From: an uncultured Pelagibacteraceae bacterium
GTDB lineage: Bacteria; Pseudomonadota; Alphaproteobacteria; Pelagibacterales; Pelagibacteraceae
Assembly (NCBI GenBank): GCA_902543485.1
Contig: CACBYP010000005.1
Location: 62,001-126,000 of the forward strand
DNA: 64,000 nucleotides
Direction of reading: 5' to 3'
Part shown: positions 1-8,903 of the stretch, piece by piece
How positions within the stretch are numbered: the first letter of the stretch is position 1
Layout of the letters: each line of letters starts with the position of its first letter
Made by a program: the position numbers and the translations under genes
The notes under the pieces: model-generated
What the model was told of the DNA's origin: nothing
The model's database searches: none
Seen by the model: only the letters and a program-made list of their open reading frames with translations

Positions 1-1
1 A

Positions 2-628
2 GATAAGCATCAAAATATTAAATCTTTTCCACTTGATGTAAATGATAAGGAAAAGTGTAAGTCTGTTTTTGAAAATATAAAAAAGGAACTTGGTGACATC
101 GAAATTTGTTTTTTTTCTACGGGAACTTGGGATCCAAAAAAAGAAAAAGAAATTGATGTAGAGCAAATTGAAAATGTATTTAAAGTAAATTTTTTTGGAA
201 CATTAAATTGTATAAAAGCAGTTGAAACTCATTTTCGAGAAAGAGGAAAAGGTATTATTACCATTGTTTCTTCGATTGCAGGATACAAAGGCTTACCTAA
301 CTCAAGTGGCTATGGACCATCCAAAGCTGCTTTAAGTAATCTTGCTGAAAGTTTACATTTTGATTTTGGAAGATATGGCGTGAGGGTTTGTTTAGTTTCT
401 CCAGGTTTTATCAAAACACCAATGACTGATAAGAATGATTTTAAGATGCCTTTTCTAAAAACTCCAGAATTCTCGGCAGACAAAATTTATGATGGGCTTA
501 TTAATGGTTCTAATTTTGAAATACACTACCCAAAAGAATTAACTTTGATCCTTAAATTTTTAAAAATAATACCTGATCGATTATATTTTTATTTAATACG
601 GAAATTAACTAAATTACAAAAAAAATAA
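2..628 (+). CDS. SDR-family short-chain dehydrogenase/reductase (5' end cut by window)
   Basis: The ORF track starts this gene at 380, but the same frame is open back to base 2, so the gene enters from outside the window and its start is not visible. The catalytic pair YGPSK (Tyr-x3-Lys), with a serine-rich SSIAGYKG segment before it, and VSPGFIKTPMT after it are classic SDR features. The usual NNAG motif is replaced by FFSTGTWD. It therefore encodes an NAD(P)H-dependent oxidoreductase whose N-terminal Rossmann glycines lie upstream of the window. It converges on the DUF3833 lipoprotein gene with only 2 bp between stops. SDR genes often accompany Cfa/DUF1365/DUF3833 clusters, so a role in lipid modification is plausible but inferred. 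The substrate is unknown. Confidence 0.88.
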   Translation, partial: DKHQNIKSFPLDVNDKEKCKSVFENIKKELGDIEICFFSTGTWDPKKEKEIDVEQIENVFKVNFFGTLNCIKAVETHFRERGKGIITIVSSIAGYKGLPNSSGYGPSKAALSNLAESLHFDFGRYGVRVCLVSPGFIKTPMTDKNDFKMPFLKTPEFSADKIYDGLINGSNFEIHYPKELTLILKFLKIIPDRLYFYLIRKLTKLQKK

Positions 629-630
629 AA

Positions 631-1179
631 TTAATCTTTAACAAACATCACAGTCAACTCTGCAACTTTAATTCCAAATTTTGTCATCTTAGCTCTGTTG
701 ATAGCTACTCTTTCGTCTTGCATAAATATCCAATCATCAAAAGTAATTTTGATATTTTTTCCTTTCACAGGAACTAACAAAACATACTCAAATTTAAATG
801 CTGGGCCATATGAATACCCCCTAGCCTTACCAACTACATCGCCTGCAGTTCCCTCGTAATTATGTTCATCAATTTTATCTATTACCCATTGCCTATTTTG
901 TATTTCACCATCATTCCAAATAAATTTTTCGTCTAATATAAGTTGTTTGCCATCCCACTTACCGTCTAGGTCTGCTGAAAATTGTCTTGTAACTTTACCT
1001 GATCTATTTTGTAGTATACCCCAAGCTTTGACGTTTCCGCTTAAATATTCTTCAATTATTAGTCTTGGTTTTTGATCTTTAAAATCTTCTGGTTTCATAG
1101 ATTGATTATTTATACAGCTTGTAATTAATCCTGTGAAAATTATCAATAAAAATACTTTAAAAAATTTTTTGTTAATCAT
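631..1179 (-). CDS. DUF3833-family lipoprotein
   Basis: The 182-aa product begins with a lysine-containing start and a hydrophobic stretch ending in a lipobox-like LITSC at about residues 18-22, so it should be lipidated and envelope-anchored. The rest matches the DUF3833 pattern: a beta-rich domain with repeated aromatic and charged strands (WGILQNRSG, FIWNDGE, DDWIFMQDE). It is the last gene of the run FAD oxidoreductase-DUF1365-Cfa-DUF3833, one base after the Cfa stop. This gene set recurs in proteobacteria, often with stress-responsive lipid modification. The molecular function is unknown; a supporting role in modified-lipid synthesis is inferred from context only. Confidence 0.8.
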   Translation of the reverse strand: MINKKFFKVFLLIIFTGLITSCINNQSMKPEDFKDQKPRLIIEEYLSGNVKAWGILQNRSGKVTRQFSADLDGKWDGKQLILDEKFIWNDGEIQNRQWVIDKIDEHNYEGTAGDVVGKARGYSYGPAFKFEYVLLVPVKGKNIKITFDDWIFMQDERVAINRAKMTKFGIKVAELTVMFVKD

Positions 1180-1180
1180 A

Positions 1181-2362
1181 TTAAATTTTATTTTGCATGG
1201 AAAATTGAATTAAATCTATATTCTTTGATTTAAACCCAGCTTCACAATATGACAAATAAAAATGCCACATACGTTTAAATTTATTATCAAATCCATGTTT
1301 TGAAATCTCTTCCCATTTTTTTAGGAATTCATCTCTCCATATTTTTAAAGTATTGGAATAGTGAGAGCCATATGACTCGTATTTTTTAATTTCTAAACCG
1401 TTGCTACTAGATAAATCATATAATTTTCTTTTTGATGGCAAAAAACCTCCAGGAAATATGTATTTTTGTATAAAGTCTTCTTTGGTTTTATATCTGTCAA
1501 ATAAACTATCATCGATTGTTATCGCTTGTATCGCGGCCCTTCCATTCTCAGATAGATTTTTTTTAATACTTTTAAAATAATTGACTAAATAATTTTGCCC
1601 AACCGCTTCTATCATTTCTATAGATGCGATAGAGTCATATTTGTCTTTTACATCTCTATAATCTTTCAAAAATATATTCACTTTTTCATTCAATCCATTT
1701 TCAAATATTCTTTTTTTTGAAAATTCAAATTGCTCTTTAGAAATTGTTATACAATCTAATTTTACATCATAATTTTTACCCACATATTCAGCAAAGCCGC
1801 CCCAGCCACAGCCAATTTCTAAAATTTTATTTCCTACGTTTGGCTTTATTAATTCTGTAAGCTTTTTATATTTATTTAGTTGAGCAGAAAATAAATCGTC
1901 TTTTTGTTTTTCAAAAATTGCACTTGAATAAGTAAGTGAAGGATCCAACCATAATGAAAAGAAATCATTTCCTAAATCATAATGTTTTGAAATATTTTTC
2001 TTACTTCTACTCTTATTATTTTTTATGAAAATACTCTTTAATTTATTAATCATTGATAAATCAAAAATACCTGAAAATTTATAGACAATTTTTATATTTT
2101 TAGCTGTTATTTCTATTAGATTAGTTAGATTATCTGTTTCAAATTCATTTCGCATGTACGCTTCTGCAAGTCCTACACTTCCCGATTTTATTATTTGAAG
2201 TGTTAAACCAGGTTTGTTAATTTTAATCTTTGCTCTTAATTGTTCACTCTCATTACCAAACTTATATATTTTGCTGTCATGATTTTGAATTTCAAGAAAT
2301 CCATGCTTTATTAGTTTTAGAGAATTAAATACGATTTTATCTGACAAAAGATTAAAATTCAT
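1181..2362 (-). CDS. Cyclopropane-fatty-acyl-phospholipid synthase family methyltransferase
   Basis: This 393-aa protein is a SAM-dependent methyltransferase acting on double bonds of membrane phospholipid acyl chains. The family signature SKHYDLGNDFFSLWLDPSLT lies near residue 125, the SAM-binding loop ILEIGCGWGGFAEY near 182, SIEMIEAVG near 247, and the Cfa-type YIFPGGFLPS near 302. The length is close to the usual 380-420. The start overlaps the DUF1365 stop by 4 nt, indicating translational coupling. Related enzymes make cyclopropane fatty acids or, together with an FAD oxidoreductase, methylated and furan fatty acids in other Alphaproteobacteria. The companion FAD enzyme here makes the second possibility attractive but unproven, so I give no symbol. 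Confidence 0.9.
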   Translation of the reverse strand: MNFNLLSDKIVFNSLKLIKHGFLEIQNHDSKIYKFGNESEQLRAKIKINKPGLTLQIIKSGSVGLAEAYMRNEFETDNLTNLIEITAKNIKIVYKFSGIFDLSMINKLKSIFIKNNKSRSKKNISKHYDLGNDFFSLWLDPSLTYSSAIFEKQKDDLFSAQLNKYKKLTELIKPNVGNKILEIGCGWGGFAEYVGKNYDVKLDCITISKEQFEFSKKRIFENGLNEKVNIFLKDYRDVKDKYDSIASIEMIEAVGQNYLVNYFKSIKKNLSENGRAAIQAITIDDSLFDRYKTKEDFIQKYIFPGGFLPSKRKLYDLSSSNGLEIKKYESYGSHYSNTLKIWRDEFLKKWEEISKHGFDNKFKRMWHFYLSYCEAGFKSKNIDLIQFSMQNKI

Positions 2363-3126
2363 TTTTTTTCAAACGTAATATTATTTTTTATTTTTATGTT
2401 TTTTTTAACTAACTTAACTCCCTTTAACCATAATTTTAATGCTTCAAAATGAATTGCGGCAATAACTTTAAAGGTCATTAAAGGGTGAGAAATATAAGAT
2501 ATAAGCATATTTTTATTGTTAATTTCTTTTGCAACCCCATCTTGTGAAGCATATAACAATTTTCCTTCCTTATCACTTTGATCAATTATTACGGATAACA
2601 TTTTTTCAGGTTTGAGGATTCTAAAATTATATTTACTTTTCATTTCAATAAATGGTGAAACGAAAAACTTCTTCTCGCAGCTATTTGTAATTATTTTTTC
2701 GTCGTTGACTTTAAATATATAAGTATGTTGCTCACCAAATGTATTTTTAACTTCATACAATATAGCTATAATTTTTGAATGATTATCATAAACGAAAAAA
2801 ATACTTAATGGATTAAATACGTAACCAAATATTCTAGGATAACAAAGCAATTTTACCTTTATGTTTTCAAATTGAATGTTGTTTGATTTTAAATTTTCTA
2901 TTACCCAGGCTTTTAAATCACTACCATCTCTAGGTCCGTGATCTTTGTCATAAAAACTTAAAATATTAAAATTATTGTTAGAAAAAATTTTAATTTTTTT
3001 TTGTATCAAATTAATTTCATCAAGATCTAAAAAGAGTGAGAAAACGTTGTATTTAAAAAAGTGATATTTTGGCTTAAATCTTTTATGAATTACTTTACCT
3101 TCGTAAATATTGGAATTTTTAATCAT
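2359..3126 (-). CDS. DUF1365 family protein
   Basis: The 255-aa product shows the DUF1365 pattern: an N-terminal HKRFKPKYHFFKYNVF block, HGPRDG near residue 63, and YPRIFGYVFNPLSIFFVY near 100, followed by GEQHTYIF. The biochemical role is not established. The family is almost always encoded between an FAD-dependent oxidoreductase and a Cfa-type methyltransferase, as here, so it probably takes part in the same acyl-chain modification. It overlaps the FAD oxidoreductase gene by 8 nt and the methyltransferase gene by 4 nt, so the three are likely co-translated. No transmembrane segment is obvious. Confidence 0.85.
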   Translation of the reverse strand: MIKNSNIYEGKVIHKRFKPKYHFFKYNVFSLFLDLDEINLIQKKIKIFSNNNFNILSFYDKDHGPRDGSDLKAWVIENLKSNNIQFENIKVKLLCYPRIFGYVFNPLSIFFVYDNHSKIIAILYEVKNTFGEQHTYIFKVNDEKIITNSCEKKFFVSPFIEMKSKYNFRILKPEKMLSVIIDQSDKEGKLLYASQDGVAKEINNKNMLISYISHPLMTFKVIAAIHFEALKLWLKGVKLVKKNIKIKNNITFEKK

Positions 3127-4357
3127 TTAGGTTTTCAATCATATTAATGGATGATTTTATTCCATCTTCATGAAAACCGTAACCAAAATAACTTCCACAA
3201 AACAATACATTTCTTTTATTTTGTATTTCTTTTAATAATTTTTGATTATTCAAAGCATCTTGATCAAAATAAGGATGGGTAAAAGTAACTTTTTGTAGGA
3301 TTTTTTTTTGATCTATTTCAAAAAAAGGATTTAAGGTTAAGAAAATATTTTTTTCTGTCTTCAGATTTTGTAATAAGTTCAACCAATAAGTTAATGATGT
3401 CTTACTAATATCTGATTTATCAACTGAGGAATTCCATGAAGACCAAACTTTTTTATTGTTTGGCATACATACATCGTCAGTATGTATTACTGCTAGATTG
3501 GATTTATATTTAAAATTTGAAAGTATTTTTTTTTCATCCTCAGTCGGCTCACTCAAAATTTTCAATGCATCGTCTGCATGAGTAGCGATGACAACTTTAT
3601 CATAGTCAAAAAATTCGTTACTAGCACCGTAATATACTTGAACACCAATTTTATTTCTTTTTATCGAACTAATCTTATAATTTTTAAAATATTCTCCACT
3701 TATTTGAGTTAATACTTTCTCTACATAAGTTCTACTTCTGTTGGTGACTGTGTACCATTGTGGTCTATTTTTTAATTTAAAAAGTCCATGATTTTGAAAA
3801 AATTTTAAAAAAAATTTAATTGGCATTTGATTTGCTTCTACTGGGGGCATTGACCAGATAGCAGAAACCATTGGGATTAGATGAAAATTAATAAAATTTT
3901 TTGACCATTTATTTTTTTCAAGAAATTCACCAAGAGTAATCTCTTCATTTAAACTTTTAATTTGATCACACTTTTTGTAGAAATTTATAATATCAAAAAA
4001 CATTTTTAAAAATTTTAAATTAAAAAGATTAGCTTTATTTGCAAAAATTCCGTTTAAACCTCTACCACAATATTCATAATTTGTATCTTTTACAGAAACA
4101 GAAAATGACATATCGCTTTTTTCAATTTCAATTTTTAATTCGTAAAAAAAATTTATGAGATTTGGATAAGTTTCATGATTAAAAACAATAAAGCCAATAT
4201 CTACAGGAACTTTTTTACCATTAATTAAAGTATCTAAAGTATATGAATGACCACCAAAATGATCTTCGCTTTCGAATAAATCAACATGATGTTTTTTGGA
4301 AAGCTTTTGTGCTGCTGATAAACCAGAGATTCCTGATCCGATTACTGCAATTCGCAT
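3119..4357 (-). CDS. FAD-dependent oxidoreductase (amine-oxidase-like, NAD(P)-binding)
   Basis: The 412-aa protein opens with a Rossmann FAD-binding motif, IAVIGSGISGLSAAQKL, followed by the GGHSYT segment typical of amine oxidase / desaturase-like flavoproteins. KVVIATHADDALKIL (about 255) and a C-terminal FCGSYFGYGFHEDG (about 385) belong to the cofactor-binding domain. Family members next to Cfa and DUF1365 are thought to dehydrogenate modified acyl chains. It starts 5 bp after the gcvP stop and shares its strand, so it probably lies on the glycine-cleavage transcript. The exact substrate is unknown. Confidence 0.87.
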   Translation of the reverse strand: MRIAVIGSGISGLSAAQKLSKKHHVDLFESEDHFGGHSYTLDTLINGKKVPVDIGFIVFNHETYPNLINFFYELKIEIEKSDMSFSVSVKDTNYEYCGRGLNGIFANKANLFNLKFLKMFFDIINFYKKCDQIKSLNEEITLGEFLEKNKWSKNFINFHLIPMVSAIWSMPPVEANQMPIKFFLKFFQNHGLFKLKNRPQWYTVTNRSRTYVEKVLTQISGEYFKNYKISSIKRNKIGVQVYYGASNEFFDYDKVVIATHADDALKILSEPTEDEKKILSNFKYKSNLAVIHTDDVCMPNNKKVWSSWNSSVDKSDISKTSLTYWLNLLQNLKTEKNIFLTLNPFFEIDQKKILQKVTFTHPYFDQDALNNQKLLKEIQNKRNVLFCGSYFGYGFHEDGIKSSINMIENLND

Positions 4358-4362
4358 TAAGG

Positions 4363-7233
4363 CTATGCTGCGTCTTCTTTAAACTCATCCATACTTGGAC
4401 ATGTGCAGAATATATTTTTATCTCCATAAACATTGTCTACCCGAGCAACTGGAGGCCAAAATTTGTTTTGTTTTAAAAAACTTGCAGGATATGCTGCTTC
4501 TTCTCTTGAATATTTATGTTCCCATACATCTGATGATAATTCAGTATCAGTGTGAGGAGCGTTTTTAATTGGATTATCAATTTTATCAAATTCACCTGAT
4601 TTAATTTTTTCAATTTCTTGTTTAATCTTAATTAAAGTGTCACAAAATCTGTCTATTTCTGATAAACCTTCGCTTTCAGTTGGCTCTATCATCATAGTGC
4701 CAGCTACAGGCCATGACATAGTTGGTGCGTGAAATCCAAAATCTATCATTCTTTTTGCAATATCTTCTTCAGTTACCCCTGTTTCAGATTTAATATTTCT
4801 AATATCAATTATGCACTCGTGTGCAACATTGCCATTTGCACCTTTGTACAAAATAGGAAAGTGATCTTTAAGTCTATGTGCAATATAATTTGCGTTTAAA
4901 ATTGCAACTTGAGTAGCAAGCTTTAATCCTTCTGATCCCATCATTTTAATATACATCCAAGAGATTGATAGAATACTTGAACTACCCCAAGGAGCTGCTG
5001 ATACTGCTCCAATTCCACTTGTTGGTCCGCAATCTTTTATTACTGGATGATTAGGCAGATAAACTTGTAAATGTTTTTTACAAGCTATAGGTCCCATTCC
5101 AGGTCCACCACCACCGTGAGGAATACAAAATGTTTTATGCAGATTAATATGACAAACATCTGGACCAAAATTTCCAGGCTTTGCAACTCCAACAAGGGCA
5201 TTTAAATTTGCTCCATCCATATAGACCTGTCCACCATGTTTATGAACTAACTCACAAATATCAGTTATTTTTTCCTCAAATACTCCATGGGTAGATGGGT
5301 AAGTTACCATTAAAGCTGCAAGATTTTCTGAATGTTGCTCTACTTTTTTCTTTAAATCATCGAAATCTACATTTCCCTCTTTATCACAATTAACAACAAC
5401 GACTTTCATTCCAACCATTTGTGCGCTTGCTGGATTTGTACCATGTGCCGAACTTGGGATTAAACATATATTACGATGAGCATCATCTCTATCTAAGTGG
5501 TACTTTCTTATAACCATTAGACCTGCATATTCTCCTTGAGCGCCTGCATTAGGTTGTAGAGAAACACCAGAAAATCCTGTTATAGATCTTAACCAATTTT
5601 TTAAATCAGTAAACAAATCTCTAAAACCTTCCATTTGTTCAACTGGAACAAAAGGATGAGGTTCTGCAAATTCTTTCCAAGAAATCGGGATCATTTCAGC
5701 GGCAGCATTTAACTTCATTGTGCACGAACCAAGTGCTATCATAGTTCTATTCAATGCTATATCCTTATCCTCTAACTTTTTAAGATATCTAAGCATTTCA
5801 GTTTCTGAATGATATAAGTTAAAAATTGGATGCTCTAAATATTTTGAAGTTCTTAGTAAATTTTTTGGTAAATTAGGTAATTTAACTGAAGGATCCTCTT
5901 TTTTTATTGATTCTGCAGCATTAAAAATTTTTAATAATTGATTTACTCTATAAACGTTCTTTCTTTCATCGAAAGAGACAGCAAGCATTTCAGAATTTAC
6001 TTTTCGTATATTAACTTTCTGATTTAGTGCATTTTTATAAATTTGATCAGTCTTTTCTTTGGTAATAATTGTAACAGTATCAAAAAAATAATCAGAATAA
6101 ATTTCATAACCTGACTGTTTTATTTTATCAGCAAAACTTTTTGCTAATTGAGAAACTCTTTCAGAAATATTTTTAATTCCCTCTGGACCATGATAAATAG
6201 CATATGCTGCTGAAACAATTGCTAATAAAGCTTGTGCAGTACAAATATTGCTTGTCGCCTTATCTCTTCTGATGTGTTGCTCTCTAGTTTGTAGAGATAA
6301 TCTGTATGCCTTGTTACCATGTCTGTCAACTGACACACCAACAATTCTACCAGGCATCGATCTCTTATACTCGTCTTTAGTTGCAAAAAATGCTGCATGA
6401 GGTCCTCCATACCCCATCGGTATTCCAAATCGCTGAGAGCTTCCAACTGCTATATCAGCACCAAGTTCTCTTGGTGTTTTTAATTTTGCTAATGCTAATA
6501 AATCACAAGCTAATACAGCCTTACCGTTTTTTTTATGAATTTTGCTAATTGCTTCACTAGGATCTTTAATATCTCCTAAAGTTCCAGGATATTGTAAAAT
6601 TCCACAAACTAAATCCTCTTTTAATTGATCTAAAACTTCATCTTCTTTCCCAACTAAAACTTTTAAACCCATTGGTTCAGCTCTAGTTTGAATTACATTT
6701 ATTGTTTGAGGATGGCAATCCTCAGATACAAAAACTAAATTACTATCTTTTTTATTTAATCTATGACTAAGACCCATGGCTTCTGCTGCTGCTGTACCTT
6801 CGTCCAATAAAGAAGCATTAGCAATATCCATACCAGTAAAATCAACAATCATTTGTTGAAAGTTTAATAACATCTCAAGTCTTCCTTGAGCTACTTCAGG
6901 TTGATAAGGTGTATATGATGTATACCAACCTGGATTTTCTAAAATATTTCTTAAAATTACATATGGCGTATAAGTTCCATAATAACCCATTCCAATAAAG
7001 TTTGAGTAAACATGATTTTTTTTTGAAATTGCTCTTAATTTTCTTAAAGCCTCATATTCTGAATTAGACTCTCCGATATTAAGCTCACCTTTAAACATTA
7101 TTTTTTCTGGAACAGTGTTATTCATTAAATCATCTATTGATTGATAATTTAATTCTTTTAACATTTTTGATTGGTCTTCTTTAGAAGGTCCAATGTGTCT
7201 TTTTATAAAATCTTTTTCTGAATTTGGTAACAT
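4363..7233 (-). CDS. gcvP: Glycine dehydrogenase (decarboxylating), P protein of the glycine cleavage system
   Basis: The 956-aa length fits the fused, homodimeric P protein. It decarboxylates glycine with pyridoxal phosphate and passes the aminomethyl group to lipoylated GcvH. The N-terminal FIKRHIGPS motif, [19 protein letters not shown], and the PLP-lysine segment [21 protein letters not shown] (about residue 700) are diagnostic. It is the last of gcvT-gcvH-gcvP; its start overlaps the gcvH stop by one base. Downstream, the FAD oxidoreductase follows after 5 bp with no terminator. Expression should follow the glycine riboswitch at the operon head if transcript or coupling effects carry through. 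Confidence 0.98.
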   Translation of the reverse strand: [956 protein letters not shown]

Positions 7234-7613
7234 TATGCTGATGACTCCTTTGCAAATTTTTCATATTCTTCTTTACTCATAAGACTATCCATTTCAGATT
7301 TATCTTTTATTTTAAGTTTAAAAAACCACGCAGACTCCTCTGGGTCTTCATTTATTTTTGATGGATCATCAACTATCATTTGATTTGTATCTATTACTTC
7401 TCCACTAACAGGAGTGTAAACATCGCTAGCAGCTTTCGTTGACTCAACCACTCCAGCAGTTCCATCTTTATCAACATTTGAACCTTTCTCTGGGAGTTCT
7501 GCAAATACTATATCGCCAAGCATTTCTGTTGCATGCTTAGTTATTCCAATTGTAGCTTCTTCTCCATCTAGTTTAATCCACTCATGTTCTTTTGAATATT
7601 TAACTTCAGACAT
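7233..7613 (-). CDS. gcvH: Glycine cleavage system H protein
   Basis: The 126-aa shuttle carries the aminomethyl intermediate on a lipoyl group between GcvP and GcvT. The lipoylation site is the lysine in [18 protein letters not shown] (about residue 60). The N-terminal [20 protein letters not shown] and the [12 protein letters not shown] strand are typical of the family. It overlaps gcvT by 8 nt and gcvP by 1 nt, so all three subunits are likely translated as a coupled set. Length and motifs are normal. Confidence 0.98.
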
Positions 7614-8712
7614 TAATTTCCCCTTTTACGTAATTTTTTTTATAAAACGGTAAGTTGCAAATATTTGCAGGAATTTTTTTTCCTCTAACTTCAAGAAATA
7701 TTTTTGTATTTACAGTTGAATAACTATTATCGACATATCCCATTGCTATTGGATGTTCAACGCTAGGTCCAAATGTGCCACTTGTTACTTTTCCAATTTC
7801 TTGATTTTTATCATTGTAAATTTTGGTATTTCCTCTAGCAATTACTTTGCTGTCTGGTTTTATGCCAACTCTCAATTTTTTTACTCCGCTTTGAAATTGG
7901 TTTTTTAAAACTTCTGATCCAACAAATTCAGTCTCAATTCTGCTCTTGGGTATTGCCCATTTTAGATTAGCTTCGATAGGACTTGTATCGTTGTCTAAAT
8001 CATTTCCATACAAGCAGAGTCCAGCTTCCATTCTTAATGTATCTCTTGCTCCTAAACCAATCAATTTAGATCCATTTTCTATCAAACTTTCTACAAAAGT
8101 TTCTGTATCACTATGTTTTATAGAAATTTCAAATCCATCCTCACCAGTATATCCTGATCTAGTTATGTATACTTTTTTATTGTTATAGATATAGTTGTTC
8201 CCGTTCATAAATTTTAGACTATTACAACCAGGTATAACTTTATTTAAAACATTTTTTGCTTCGGGGCCCTGTAATGCAATTAATGACAATGACTCGTCAA
8301 GATTTAATTTATATTGATTATCAAGCTTAGATTTTATTACTTCATAATCATTATACTTGCATGCAGCATTTAAGATAATTAAAAATCCATCAGATGTTTT
8401 GGTAATTATCAGATCGTCCTGAATTCCTCCTTTGTTATTCATTAAAAATGAATACTTACTTTGATTAGTTTTCAATTTTTTCAAATCTGCAGGAAAAATC
8501 TTCTCAAGATCATTTGTAAGATCATCACCACCCGATATAAATAATTGACCCATATGAGAAACATCAAAAATACCAGAGTGTGAACGTGTGTATTTATGCT
8601 CTTGTATAATTCCATCTTTATATTGGATGGGCATTTGATATCCAGCAAACTCTACAAGCTTTGCGCCGTACTTGATGTGGAGATTATTTAACGATGTTTT
8701 TTTTATACTCAT
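7606..8712 (-). CDS. gcvT: Aminomethyltransferase, T protein of the glycine cleavage system
   Basis: The 368-aa enzyme transfers the methylene group from GcvH to tetrahydrofolate and releases ammonia. Visible motifs include the N-terminal [29 protein letters not shown] near residue 50, [10 protein letters not shown] near 190 and [21 protein letters not shown] near 215-235. It is the first gene after the tandem glycine riboswitch. The ATG is preceded by AAAGAG about five bases upstream, and both SD and ATG are covered by the pairing described for the expression platform. This explains why the start is taken at 8712. Confidence 0.98.
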   Translation of the reverse strand: MSIKKTSLNNLHIKYGAKLVEFAGYQMPIQYKDGIIQEHKYTRSHSGIFDVSHMGQLFISGGDDLTNDLEKIFPADLKKLKTNQSKYSFLMNNKGGIQDDLIITKTSDGFLIILNAACKYNDYEVIKSKLDNQYKLNLDESLSLIALQGPEAKNVLNKVIPGCNSLKFMNGNNYIYNNKKVYITRSGYTGEDGFEISIKHSDTETFVESLIENGSKLIGLGARDTLRMEAGLCLYGNDLDNDTSPIEANLKWAIPKSRIETEFVGSEVLKNQFQSGVKKLRVGIKPDSKVIARGNTKIYNDKNQEIGKVTSGTFGPSVEHPIAMGYVDNSYSTVNTKIFLEVRGKKIPANICNLPFYKKNYVKGEINV

Positions 8713-8796
8713 ATTAACTCTTTATGCCCCCTCTGTCTTTTTGCCTGAGAGATTTGCTCCTTCGGCGAGAATAATTCTCTTTCCAGAGTTAATATG
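8710..8796 (-). promoter_or_regulatory. Expression platform: 12-nt anti-start helix of the glycine riboswitch
   Basis: The RNA segment CAUAUUAACUCU (8796 to 8785) is a perfect 12-nt complement of AGAGUUAAUAUG (8721 to 8710). The latter contains the gcvT Shine-Dalgarno and start codon. The upstream strand consists of the inter-aptamer linker plus the first four bases of aptamer 2's P1 helix. The anti-start helix and a closed, glycine-bound aptamer 2 therefore cannot coexist. The predicted result is a translational ON switch. The pairing is read directly from sequence; the direction of control is inferred. Confidence 0.8.
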
Positions 8797-8866
8797 TACG
8801 GTCCATTTGCCTGAGAGTTTCCGGGGTGGTTGCTCCTTCGGCGCTACAAAAGTAGTCTCTCCCGTA
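8731..8866 (-). promoter_or_regulatory. Tandem glycine riboswitch (two aptamers) upstream of gcvT
   Basis: Read on the minus strand, two copies of the glycine-aptamer core occur: GCGCCGAAGGAGCAA followed by AACTCTCAGGCAAA, and CTCGCCGAAGGAGCAA followed by ATCTCTCAGGCAAA. Aptamer 1 (8797-8866) is closed by UACGG/CCGUA. Aptamer 2 (8731-8788) is closed by CUCUG/CAGAG. Only 8 nt (CAUAUUAA) separate them. It lies directly ahead of gcvT, the standard target. SAR11 glycine riboswitches are known from the literature and are reported there to be glycine-activated. Confidence 0.95.
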
Positions 8867-8903
8867 TAAATTCTTATAACATAACTAATATAAATTTATA
8901 GCT

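Noticed and set aside
8672-8869. Plus-strand 65-aa ORF in the track
   Set aside because: It lies exactly over the minus-strand glycine riboswitch and the gcvT start; its apparent coding is a shadow of the conserved RNA.
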